Positions 1 through 11,019 of a DNA stretch of 64,000 nucleotides are shown here, in pieces. Under the pieces are notes generated by a model, which had not been told where the DNA came from, ran no database searches, and saw nothing but the letters and a program-made list of their open reading frames with translations. Position 1 is the stretch's first letter, and every line of letters starts with the position of its first letter. Both the position numbers and the translations under genes were made by a program. Source of the stretch: Topomyia yanbarensis (Eukaryota > Arthropoda > Insecta > Diptera > Culicidae); assembly GCF_030247195.1 (NCBI RefSeq), contig NC_080672.1, positions 352,902,413 to 352,966,412 of the forward strand, read 5' to 3'.

Positions 1-228
1 ACTCGCCGACCTTTATTCCTTATGAAACCTATATTTCTACCAACTCTTAAATTACAATTTTTAATTCTTTTTATGGGAAAAACAGTGTTATATCTATTCG
101 GCTCTCAACCAGTCATGAAATTGCAGCTCTATAAATTTTGCTTATGAGTGTGTTTTATACACAACCATTGCACATCACACCGCGGTGCACCGTTGCAACA
201 CTGCAATACGTTTCATAAACGGGGGGCG
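1..228. other. AT-rich sequence, nothing recognised
   Basis: No ORF, repeat or RNA signal was recognised. The last bases include a short G-run and the first copy of the GGGCG duplication that flanks the next element. Confidence 0.5.
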
Positions 229-1105
229 CACAGAGGAGTAACTAGAACAAATTCTTGGCCAAAAACCAAAATATTTTTTTCTATTTTTTTGTTTCGTTAT
301 ATTTTTTTTTAAATACTTAAGAACCTACTGTATAACGTGGAGTAAAATTAGGAGTCTATCAAAAATCGTTAAAGAATTTTTGCATGTATGCCCAATGGTG
401 ATATTTTAAGGGATATTTTAATCGTTTTCGTAATATATTCAGCAAAATCGCTTTCTAGTGATGATGACTGTATTAAATAAGACAAAATTATTACAAACGT
501 AGTACAACACAGCCGTTTGTTTAACTTCAACTTAAAACTAACTAAAAAAAGTAGACTTGCTGTGTATTGCACCAACTTTAAAAAATACTTTTTTTAAACA
601 TTTTATTCCAAATTTTAATGATAAAAAAGTTACATTATACGGCTAGATCCGGCAAAGTTGCTGAAGCAGTATTGCAAAACAAGATTTCAGCTATACAAAA
701 AATATTCGAACTCTTCCGATCTTGTCCGATCCACCAATCCCAAGCGATATGAAAATATTAAAATTTTTACTAATTTAAGGTACACCGAAATGCTTTAGGG
801 CCAAATATTATGTTTGCCAAAATGTATCTCTATGAAAATATGCACAGCCATCCCATTTCTTCTCCCTTTCCCACTGATCAAATGTTTATGCAACTGGAAA
901 AACAAATGTATCCACAAAGATCACCTAGAAATTACTAGTATTCGAAAGGATATAGAAAATTGGCCTCTGCACTGGTAGGTGGGTAGATGCCAAATTGTTC
1001 CCAAAACTAGTAATTGTCTATTTTTAGTTCATATTAAGGCATAATAACAACAATTGCTGCAGCAAATAATTTTGACCAGGATTCGACCCCAATTACTCCT
1101 CTGTG
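229..1105. mobile_element. Non-autonomous Transib-like DNA element, copy 1
   Basis: The ends are inverted: CACAGAGGAGTAACT at the left and its complement, with one mismatch, at the right. The insert is flanked by a direct GGGCG on each side (224-228 and 1106-1110). A CACAG-type terminus with a 5-bp GC-rich target duplication is the known signature of Transib elements, whose termini resemble the RAG heptamer. The 877-bp interior has no transposase ORF, so it would need a helper in trans. A second, diverged copy of almost the same length lies at 40543-41420. Family assignment is inferred from termini and duplication only; another superfamily with a similar duplication length cannot be excluded. 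Confidence 0.7.
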
Positions 1106-1110
1106 GGGCG

Positions 1111-1629
1111 CTCAGTTGGTCAATATATGACGGACTACATTCGCCAACAGCCTGAAGAATTTCCAAAATTTGCTATTGAATGTGGAGTACGCATCGAAGT
1201 CTAAATGCCGGGGTATTTACACTGAAATATAACAGAAAGTGTCGAATAATATAGTTTTATTGAAAAGGCAATCAGCACAATTCATAAGGACCACTGATGT
1301 AATTGATTTTTCATTTTATTGTTTATTTTCAAGCATTCCGCCAACTTACCCCGGGGCTGTGGTAAGTTGCCGGTTTTTCCGTGTCACATGTTTTTGTCTC
1401 TAGAAATGGAGACAATGTATCAAACATTTTAATAAAATTCAGAGATGTTACCAACAGTCTGCCTTTTCATGCAACGTGTTTTGTTTTGCAAGATCTACTA
1501 AAATCAAAGAGATACAAAATGAAAACTGAAAACACCGCCAACTAGCTCCGGTCTCCCTTACATTTAAGCATTCAATATAGGGGTTCTGTTTCAAAATATC
1601 GGCTGTGGCAGCCGCGTCTGTTTTTGAAC
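1111..1629. other. Unassigned AT-rich sequence
   Basis: No gene or clear repeat boundary was recognised between the Transib-like element and the inverted repeat that follows. Confidence 0.4.
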
Positions 1630-1857
1630 GTTAATAACTTCCATTATAGACGAATTTCACGCCAAATCGTATTCAGAGTTGGCAGCACCCTCTCAGATTC
1701 TAATGAAACTTTCTGTACATGATTCTAATGAAACTTTCTGTACATGTACTTTGTCACAAAAAGCCACTTTGCATATTTTGTTTTTCCAAAAATGATCTAG
1801 TCTGTCTTTTGAAAAGGTCCAAACTTTTTTTACCAATTTTTTTCAAATGGCTACATA

Positions 1858-2168
1858 CCACAAAATTCTGAATTTTATCGTTGGCGTAATTGCAAACATG
1901 ACACAATTTAACAAGCCGTAATTCACTAAATGACGAAAATTAACCGTGTTCCGTTTAATTTTACATGAAACTTACATTTTACATGCTCAATGACATAAAA
2001 TTACACTTACAACCATTCAGAACAAACGCCATATGTGAAGTAAAATTACGTGCTTTACAAAATTCAACGTCATGTAAAATTGGAATCAAACGTAAAACTA
2101 AGTCATTTTTGATGTCGTATATGTCAGGGTCAGGAGACGTAAACTTACATGATTTTTTCTAGGTGTGT
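1858..2168. mobile_element. MITE of ~315 bp, copy A
   Basis: It matches 56962-57279 along its whole length. Shared landmarks are a CCGTGTTCCGTTTAATTTTA stretch, a TATGTCAGGGTCAG stretch and the end TTTTTCTAGGTGTG. The left end has decayed compared with copy B, which starts CACACC. The interior repeats the word TAAAATTACA on both strands. The boundaries are confirmed because the flanking sequence rejoins exactly as in the uninterrupted right arm of the surrounding inverted repeat. A short TA duplication is likely. Confidence 0.65.
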
Positions 2169-2275
2169 ATAGTTTAAAAATGACAAATCCTACAAAAAAT
2201 GTTGAAGGAGTGGTTTTCACAAAATTAGTCAAATTTTCGAATAAAAATATTGAAAAAATCCTTCATTGACTCCTA

Positions 2276-2472
2276 CACTGAAAAAAAATCGATTTTAAAA
2301 ATTTAAAGTCGATTTACAAAAAAAATCTATTGTTGATTTGGATGAAATTTTGTTCCAAGATAGATAATTGTGTTCCCTACCTACCGTCAAAAATTCAAGT
2401 TCAACTTTTAAGGAAAAAAAGTTGTTGGAAAAAAACTTTTCCTTGTCCAAACTGAATTTTTTCTCTTCAGTG
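2276..2472. mobile_element. Short TA-flanked MITE (CACTGAAAAAAA ends)
   Basis: The 197-bp insert begins CACTGAAAAAAAATCGATTT and ends TTTTTTCTCTTCAGTG. The dinucleotide TA lies on each side (2274-2275 and 2473-2474). A TA duplication with inverted ends is the pattern of Tc1/mariner-mobilised MITEs. The inside is A/T-rich with no ORF. It lies in the spacer of the larger inverted repeat. Confidence 0.6.
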
Positions 2473-3252
2473 TATATTTGTCGAAAACTAAACCAATGAA
2501 AGTCATAATCATCTCAGAATCCAATAAAAGAGAAGAGATGTGAGAAGATATTGTTGAATTTAGCAACTAAGCATATTTTTATTAAGGGGTTAAAAACTTC
2601 GAAAGTTACAGCGCTTCCAAGCGCGATTCGTCTACCAAGAGCAGTGGTAATTTGAAATTTTAAACTCGATTTTCTCGAAATGTCGTTTTACTAAAAATGG
2701 TTTTTCCATGATCACGGTTACCGAAAAACTATCAATTTTCTTATTTTTTTTTCAATTAATCGTAATTAATTCCTTTTTTATTCATAATTTTTTGTTTCAT
2801 GGATAAGGATTTTTTAATACAATTTTTAGAGATTAAAGCAGCAATTTTTTACTAAAAACGTTCTCGATTGCAGGAGAAAATTATTATTTATTCAACTAAT
2901 CGTTAAGGTACGAGGAATACTAATATATTAATAAAAAAAATTGAGTTTGGGGTTTCGGTCTCCAGTCGTGATCACCGCAAAACTCTTAAATAAAAAAGGA
3001 TTTTGGGGAAAAAAGCAACAACTCCGCCAATTATCATTTTATTTTTATACACTTATGCTTGTTTATTTTACTGAAAAATGTACTACAAAAATATTATAAG
3101 TTTGATGCAATGAAATCATTCATTTATTTCTTTACGTAAATTCAAACTTTCTTGACATTTGTAGGAGTGGTTTTCACAAAATTAGTCAATTTTGTGTAAA
3201 CCACTCCTACAACATTTTTTTGTAGGTTTTGTCATTTATAGACTATAGCCAT

Positions 3253-3429
3253 GGGGACGGGCATAGCGTAGTTGGTAAATCGATTGCCTTGTACGCAGCT
3301 CACCTGGGTTCGATTCCCAACCCCGCACATAGGGTTAGAGATTTTTCCAAAAGAGATTTCTCTAACCCGGAAAGAGGCGAATGACCCTAAGGTTAAAACC
3401 TCTATAATCTAAAAAAAAAAAAAAAAAAA
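3253..3429 (+). mobile_element. tRNA-derived SINE, copy 1
   Basis: An A box (TAGCGTAGTTGG) is followed by a B box (GGTTCGATTCC) at the usual spacing, then a tRNA-unrelated body with TAACCCGGAAAGAGGCGAATG and a terminal A-run. An 11-bp duplication, ACTATAGCCAT, flanks it at 3242-3252 and 3430-3440. Copies 2 and 3 are at 12794 and 45616. RNA polymerase III transcription and LINE-dependent insertion are expected for this class. Confidence 0.85.
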
Positions 3430-3640
3430 ACTATAGCCATTTGAAAAAAAAAATTGGTAAAAAAAAGTTTGGCCCTTTTCAAAAGACAGTCCAAATCATT
3501 TTTGGAAAAACAAAATATGCAAAGTGGCTTTTTGTGAAGCCTTCCTGTACAAAAAGTTTCATTAGAATCTGAGAGGGTGCTGCCAACATTTGTTCGAGTT
3601 GGCGCGAAAGTCGTCTATACTTAACTGAATTATTTGAAGG

Positions 3641-4020
3641 GTCAGGCCATTTTATTGAAAGTATGTTCAGCAATATAGTTTTGAAATTTGGAGTATGCAT
3701 AACATGCAATAATATCGAAAAAACTGTGTTTTGAAAAATCTTTCGAAAACTACTCGGAAATGGTAAAAATCTTCAGCTTATCTCGGTCAGAACCATCAAT
3801 ATGGTGCACCAACCGAACACTTAAATGATGAAAAGTTGTAAATATAGGACCGCTACATATTTGTTTCTATTATCATTCACATTTGGCTGCTTGGGGCGAA
3901 CGGAAGGCTGAACCGAGAGGGAAATATTTGTGAGCTGTAAATGGCTGGTGGATGAATCAGTTTGTGTCGTTACATGCTACTAGCATAAGCCATCGTTTTC
4001 ATTTCTGATGGGTGGAAGGT
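3641..4020. other. Unassigned sequence
   Basis: No gene or repeat was recognised. The stretch ends at the CA/TA microsatellite. Confidence 0.4.
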
Positions 4021-4023
4021 AGC

Positions 4024-5080
<1,057 letters not shown>

Positions 5081-5081
5081 A

Positions 5082-5330
5082 CATCATCATGTTTTACCGG
5101 CGTCGGCGGTAAAACATGATGATGAGTTATGTTCTACCATAGACCATGCAGTAGACTTGGGTGCAACGCCCAACTTCTTCTTAGCAGAAGGCAAAGAATT
5201 CTTCACAATTCCTTTCGATCATGTCCATATGAGCCTGCCTAGTCCTAGTTTTCCGTTCTAAGTTTATAACTGATTCGTTCTAGAATTCCTATCCGTCTTT
5301 CAATTTCATTGCTTTCGTTTCTCAAATTAG
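5082..5330 (+). repeat. Dispersed repeat with terminal hairpin, copy 1
   Basis: About 230 bp match the reverse complement of 27510-27735 (landmarks AGACTTGGGTGCAACG, CATATGAGCCTGCCTAGTCC, TTTCAATTTCATTGCTTTCG). At its left edge lies a perfect 18-bp-arm hairpin (5082-5099 and 5107-5124) around a 7-nt loop. The partner copy has only one arm of this hairpin. The 75-aa ORF here is not recognised as a protein. Confidence 0.6.
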
Positions 5331-5553
5331 CCGAAAATAACCAATAAAATCGATACAGTAGAACCTTGCGGCAATTAAAACATAGTAACAAAATCAATTA
5401 TTTGGAATATTTATTATTTTTATTAATTGCCAATATACCGGGAGCAGTGCGGATAGAAAAAAATATCTTCTTTAACGCATTCTGATAGCAATAGGAACTT
5501 CTTTCCACCTCAAAATATATCTAAAGGTTTTTTAACAAAAGCATATAAATATA

Positions 5554-6074
5554 CACTCAAGTTTTTTTTACGCGGTTTTTTTTTTGCGCGGTATTTTTTT
5601 ACGCGGTATTTTTTACGCGGTATTTTTTTACGCGAATTTTGAAATTTACGCGGTTTTCATTTACGCGGATTTTGAAATTTACGCGGTTTTCATTTACGCG
5701 GATTTTGAAATTTACGCGGTTTTCATTTACGCGGTTTTTGAAATTTACGCGGTTTTCATTTACGCGGATTTTGGAATTTACGCGGTATCCATCAATGAGG
5801 TTCCCTTTATCGCGGATTCTTAAATTTAAGTGGTCTTCATTTACGCGGATTTTGAAATTTACGCGGTTTTCATTTACGCGGATTTTGAAATTTACGCGGT
5901 TTTCATTTACGCGGATTTTGAAATTTACGCGGTTTTCATTTACGCGGATTTTGAAATTTACGCGGTTTTCATTTACGCGGATTTTGAAATTTACGCGGCT
6001 TTCATTTACGCGGTTTTCATTTACGCGGTTTTCATTTACGCGGCTCGTATCCCCCGCGTAAAAAAACCTGAGTG
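5554..6074. mobile_element. MITE made of a 33-bp minisatellite
   Basis: The ends are inverted: CACTCAAGTTTTTTTTACGCGG at the left and the complement of CACTCAGGTTTTTTTACGCGG at the right. TA lies on each side (5552-5553 and 6075-6076), as for Tc1/mariner-type insertions. Nearly all the interior is a tandem array of a 33-bp unit made of two ACGCGG-containing half-units, roughly a dozen copies, with one degenerate block near 5780-5830. Because 33 is a multiple of three, the array stays open in two frames and produces repetitive 127-140 aa ORFs that I do not regard as genes. Confidence 0.75.
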
Positions 6075-6076
6075 TA

Positions 6077-6811
6077 GATTCAAAACAAATTTTATAAATG
6101 CAAAAATTTTGTTTTTAATACGTCATAGACTTTGCCAGGAAATAACGATACTGCCCAAACGTTATTGCTTTCAAGAAAATGAAAATCATCAAGATAGGTC
6201 CGGTTCGCAATGACAGGCTATTGCCGGTTCGCGGTGACATTTGCTTTTTTTCACTTTGCACGTCCCGTCCCAGAGTACGACACGGCAACGCGGTAACCAA
6301 TATTTGTTTGCTTCATTGATAGGTAAAACAGAACAATTTTGACGTTAGACTACGTCTTTACTTTCGATGTGGGAAGTGCACTTCGAAAGTTCAACAAAAT
6401 GGTATGCAATGAAAAGTGGTCAGGTTTTGAACAATTATTATTTAGCCATTTAACGATAAACTTTCGAAAATGTTGCGAACTCCCAAAGTGATGCTTTTAA
6501 TAAAAATTGATTGATGCTTTTAATAAAAATTTACCGTGCACCATGAACAAATCATTATTTTATAATATTTGTCAAATGAAATTTATCTAAAAAGAAAGCT
6601 TAGATATTTTCGTGAAAAATTTGATAGTTAAGGTGTGTTACTGAAATGATTATTGTATGAATTGTTGTTCAAGTTCCCTGGAAAATTTTACTGGACTAAG
6701 TAATCAAACTTTATGTGTAACTCTGACAGATTGAAAAAGATAAAAGTAGAATTGTCAGACAACGATGCGCCAACGAATAGTGCTATGCCAATGTCGCAAT
6801 TTTGTTCCTGA
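6077..6811. other. Unassigned sequence
   Basis: No gene or clear repeat was recognised. One local direct duplication of ATTGATGCTTTTAATAAAAA lies near 6490-6530. Confidence 0.4.
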
Positions 6812-9285
6812 CAGTAGGGGAGAGCGAGGATAAGTGTACTACTAGGGATATTACGTCCTAACCTAATAATTATTACTACCACATTATTTTTCCTGTTAGC
6901 TCTTTCAGTAACCTAACCTCACACGCATTTGCGATAGCATCAAATGTTTGTTGACGCGATTAAAATTAATCATAAGTTTTTTGTCGTTAAACTGGGGGTA
7001 GGTTAACCACTATGAATATTTTTCATTTTTAATTTAATAACATAGAATACAAGTTTGATAATATTTCGCACATTCAAAACAAAAGGCGAAAGGAGGAACG
7101 ATAATGTTTCACGATGGTCTACGTGTTTTTTATATTTACCGGAACAGTGGCGTAGCCAGAAATTTGGTTTGGAGGGGGTTTTGATGAGAATCGCAAATTT
7201 TTAGAAAAAATGCTAAAATTTAATATGAGTTTGATAAATTATTGAAAACTCAAAAACATTAGTAGTCTAACAGATGTCATTCCAGTCTACAAACAAGAAG
7301 AATCAACATGGAACAGTTTTCAAACCTCTATAGATTATTTTCTTGTATAAAATGTCAATGAAGTCAAAATTGCGATCTTTTAAAGTGGGATAAATGATCT
7401 AAAAAAATTTCAACGTTCAAGAGCACCTAATATAATAATCCTAGACTTTGAAGGTTTGGCAACTTCGGGAAGCTATCAACATAAAACAGCACCTGCTTTG
7501 ATATAGAAATTTTAGTGATTAATTCTCATAGAGGTAATTATGGTGAATTAATTTTTCAAAAATATTAAGAGACATGGTGCCTTCAGCAAAGTTTTTGATA
7601 ATGTCATTTCAAACAATTTTGTTGAAAATATGAAGGCTACACGAATTCAACATATAGGGATTTAAATGGACTGGGCATGCTATATTTCTCCTTAATGAAG
7701 AAAAATTTAGGTGAAAACTTTTTTTTTCTGCGCTACGGATAAAATTGTTTGAAACAATCATTGCGAGTTGAGAACACAAAACCCATAACTAAATTATGGA
7801 TGGATGGAACTGAAACTTGCGTTTCGACTTCTTCTCATCAGAATCCAACACTAACTTGGTGGGCGGACTAAGCCAGCGCCGAATTGATCCTGAAAATGGA
7901 ATCACTCTTTGTGTTTTTGAGTGCTTTTAATCCCTAGGAATTATTTGTTTTAAATCCAGTTCCCTTATTTTTTTGTAAGCTTCAAAGGCACCTTGAACGC
8001 AATGTGAATTTATTATTTAATCACCGCAGAAGTGATTTATCAAATACAGTAATTTCAGAATAGCTTGTTGTAAAGGTTTTCTACTACTATATTTCGATAC
8101 TCTGAATATGTGGGATATTTATGTCTTTGACAAAGTTGTTTGAAATAGCACTTTCGAAAACTTTGCTGGAGACAAGTCTCGACTCAAATTTGCTTGAAGA
8201 GTAATTCTTCTCTATAATCACTTCTTGGAGGATTAACCGTCAAAATTATTCTATCAGCAGATGAACAGTTTTACGTTTTGAAATTCTTCAATGTTACTTA
8301 ACATCGAAATTTGGCAGTTTCGAATGAATGTGATCGTGACCGTTAAAAATTTATCGAGCATTAATTTTACTTTTCTTCATTAGTCAACCTCACAACTTGC
8401 AGTACTAGTACGTAGCACACAAAATTTTAGTACGCCATTCATTACATCCTGCTAAGAGGCTATTCATATAGTTGATAATACAACAAAAATTCAATGCTCA
8501 TAAAACCGATCCTGACCTGCTAGAGACAAAATTACATCAACTTTCAACTAGTTTCTGAAATGTTAAATAATATTCTTGTTGTTAACTATATTGAATTGTT
8601 GTCTAAACTCTACACAATCTAAAAAATACATTTTCAGCAAATGTTGAAATGTATGCAAGTTTTCGGTAAACAAGCTTATGTTTTATATGCAATCAACCTA
8701 TTCAAATTTAGATTCCCATTCGAAAAATTGTCTCTAATCCATATTTTGAAGCATCTTTCCAAAAATGAGCTCATAATAATTCAGACAGTTATTTTATTTT
8801 ACATTGAAGTAATTTGACAACTATGGGATTTTGGCTAAGAGATAAGTTAAAAGATCCCCTTCCCACAATTTTCCAAAAGTTCTCAGGACGCTTTAAACAC
8901 AGTTCTCAATGTAGTGATCAGAGAATATTTTTCCAAAAATATTTTGTGGAATATTAAATTAAATTCGTCAGTGTCAATTATTTTTTCAATCCAATTAATT
9001 TTGGTTTGGGGGGGGGGGGGTTTAACCACCAAGCCCCCCCCCCCCCTGGCTACGCCACTGTACCAGAAGAATGGTTTATCTTTCCTTCTGAGGTGGTTCA
9101 AGTATCCCCACATGTACCATTTGACATACATATGTAAAATACTAACAATAATGATCACTGATTACTTTTCATCTTCAGAGGTACTTTCAAATTCATGAAC
9201 AGAGAATACTGCATCTCGAAAAGCCTAAGAATTATTGCATGTAACAAAAAAGTGGTTCATGTATCCCAAATCCCCCTACTCACCT
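6812..9285. mobile_element. Possible older element with AGTAGGGG ends, split by a hAT insertion
   Basis: AGTAGGGGAGAGCGAGGATAAG near 6812 is similar to the complement of the segment ending CCCCTACT near 9285. Both are followed inward by sequence of the type GTGTACTAC / GGATACATGAACCAC. Without the hAT insert the element would be ~560 bp. No clean target duplication was found, so the boundaries are tentative. Confidence 0.35.
7145..9060. mobile_element. Non-autonomous hAT-type element
   Basis: Perfect 15-bp inverted ends (CAGTGGCGTAGCCAG) are flanked by the 8-bp duplication TACCGGAA / TACCAGAA (7137-7144 and 9061-9068, one mismatch). The CAGTG terminus and 8-bp duplication fit the hAT superfamily. 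The 1916-bp interior has no transposase-like ORF. G-rich and C-rich runs lie next to the right end. A related, rearranged fragment occurs at 39160-39895. The mismatch in the duplication indicates some age. Confidence 0.8.
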
Positions 9286-10924
9286 CTAGTTATTTTTAAC
9301 TTAAAGTAGTGTAGAATTCACGTAAATAAATGCGGTACATTTCTTAAGAACAAAAATTCGCCAAGAATATGCCACGGTAGAGCGATTTTCGTTGAAGAAT
9401 CGTGTGCAAGCGACATAAACTTCGATATCATGCATTAACTTTTGGTCAACAGTTCATGCAACATCGTAGGGCTGTCCATTGTAGTGTTTGCCTCTGGGCG
9501 AGATGAGAAGGTAGACTGAAATATGCACATGAAAGCTTGCCAATAACAGCATTATCAAACTCGGACTCCATTCGTATTACCCGTACATACCAGAGTGCAA
9601 CATTCGCTCTTCCAAAAAGTACATCCCATCACGTACAAATCATACAAACGAATCGTCACAGTTTTCAGTTGCTTAGCAGTCAATCTATAATCATCATACA
9701 CACACACACACGCGAAGCTTTGTGTATTTCGTTTACCGCTATGCGATGTCAGTATTTTCGCTCGGCCGTGTTCCGGTCATGGTGGTCAAAGGGAACAACA
9801 AAAAAACCTTTCGCGCAAATTGTTAATTAATTCTGCGAAATAATCGTTCCAACTTATCTTAAACAAAGCGTTTTTCAGATATGCACGTTATTGCACATCC
9901 ATGCACTGGATGACGTTCGTTCAATGACACAGCAGCGGCGTAGGTGAGAAGGGAAAATTGCCAATTCGTAGAATGGAAGACGTAGAGTTATAAACGCAAG
10001 ATTCTATGACTTAGACTGAAATGAAACTGAACATTTGAGGATATCTTTCAAAATATAAAATTATGATGAACCTAACGTCTAGTCGATTCTCGATTTGGAA
10101 ACCTGCTTCGGCACTACGAATCTTGAGCTAAGTAATCTATTGCTGTACATGAAATGACAGAGAGTACTGGCAAAATTTGCCCCACATTGCATTGCACATA
10201 TCATCGCAGCGAGATGGGTTGCGGATGATAAATTCTTTTTCATCTGTAACGATTAATGACGAGATGAAAAATTACTGCAACGCTTCTCGCGGGCCAGTGG
10301 ACGGAGCTGCGAAACAAGCCAAGGAATCAGTCACAGCGGCCTGCAGGGCAAGTAAGCAAGCGTACAGGCAACAGACAAGCACTTGTTGGACGTTGTTGTT
10401 GTTGTTGTTGTTGCTGTATTTAGGTATTGATGGGATGAGAATGCATAAAAATGACGAATCGAGCATGACCATGATTACTCAACAAAGATAGTGATCTTTA
10501 TCTAGACGGACTGGCTGGAATGTGATCCTCGAAAGGAGGTCATGCAGGCAGTTAAAATGCGATCAACCATGGCTAAGTAGAACGAATTTAATTAGTGTGA
10601 TCTTTCGATTAGATCTTCAGAGACAATATTAGTTAGAGCAGAATGAAAAATCTAACGACTGCATTAATTTATTATTAAATATGAAGATTCAAATGCAGTT
10701 TGTTGTTTTATGGTAGCAAATGATTTCTGACTAGTTGAAAAGGGTTCGAGTAATAATTTTTTTAAGTTCGTACGTACTTACTCCAAAGATAATAAGAATC
10801 ATTGAAAATTAGTAACAGGGATGATTCTTAATGCTCGTAGGGTCTTAGTATAATTACAAAGATTGCTCTATACACGAAATAGCCACTCAATACTCCTGAT
10901 ACGAGAGTATTATTATTATGAAAA
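9286..10924. other. Unassigned sequence with short microsatellites
   Basis: A (CA)n run lies near 9698-9712 and a (TTG)n run near 10388-10412. Several ORFs of 66-104 aa overlap here but show no recognised domain. Composition is less AT-rich than further left. A host exon or promoter is possible but cannot be supported. Confidence 0.4.
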
Positions 10925-10980
10925 AAATTGCTTTAATCCACCTAGTAGTCCAATTGTGTCTTTCTCATTTATTCTAACTG
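10925..10980 (+). repeat. Fragment of the TTTAATCCACCTAG repeat family
   Basis: TTTAATCCACCTAGT followed by CAATTGTG and TCTTTCTCATTTAT matches the start of the longer copy at 60129. Only the first ~55 bp are clearly alike. Confidence 0.5.
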
Positions 10981-10984
10981 TTGT

Positions 10985-11019
10985 AATTCACGAGGTGCGA
11001 ATTCCGCACCTCGTGAATT
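10985..11019. repeat. Perfect 15-bp-arm palindrome
   Basis: AATTCACGAGGTGCG (10985-10999) is followed after 5 bases by its exact complement (11005-11019). It lies directly behind the short repeat fragment and could be the end of a MITE or a hairpin. Confidence 0.9.

Larger units (their letters stand above)
1630..3640. repeat. Large inverted repeat with independently invaded arms
   Basis: About 1630-1857 plus 2170-2240 is the reverse complement of about 3164-3250 plus 3441-3620. Landmarks are GGTGCTGCCAAC with its complement, AAAGCCACTTTGCATATTTTG, and GGAGTGGTTTTCACAAAATTAG. The left arm is interrupted by a ~310-bp MITE at the same point of the sequence (GGCTATAG) where the right arm is interrupted by a SINE. 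A further small MITE lies in the spacer. This could be a long-TIR DNA element or two inverted copies of one repeat. The left arm also has a local direct duplication of a ~25-bp block near 1695-1745. Confidence 0.65.

Noticed and set aside
3253..3340. Genuine tRNA gene
   Set aside because: A and B boxes are present but there is no acceptor-stem pairing, and the sequence continues into a SINE body with an A-tail and target duplication.
5584..6213. Two repetitive ORFs of 127-140 aa with an 11-residue period
   Set aside because: They are two frames of the 33-bp minisatellite inside a MITE; the period is a multiple of three, so open frames are expected without selection.
8883..9198. Overlapping 91- and 94-aa ORFs on opposite strands
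   Set aside because: They cross the end of the hAT element and its G/C homopolymer runs; no domain.
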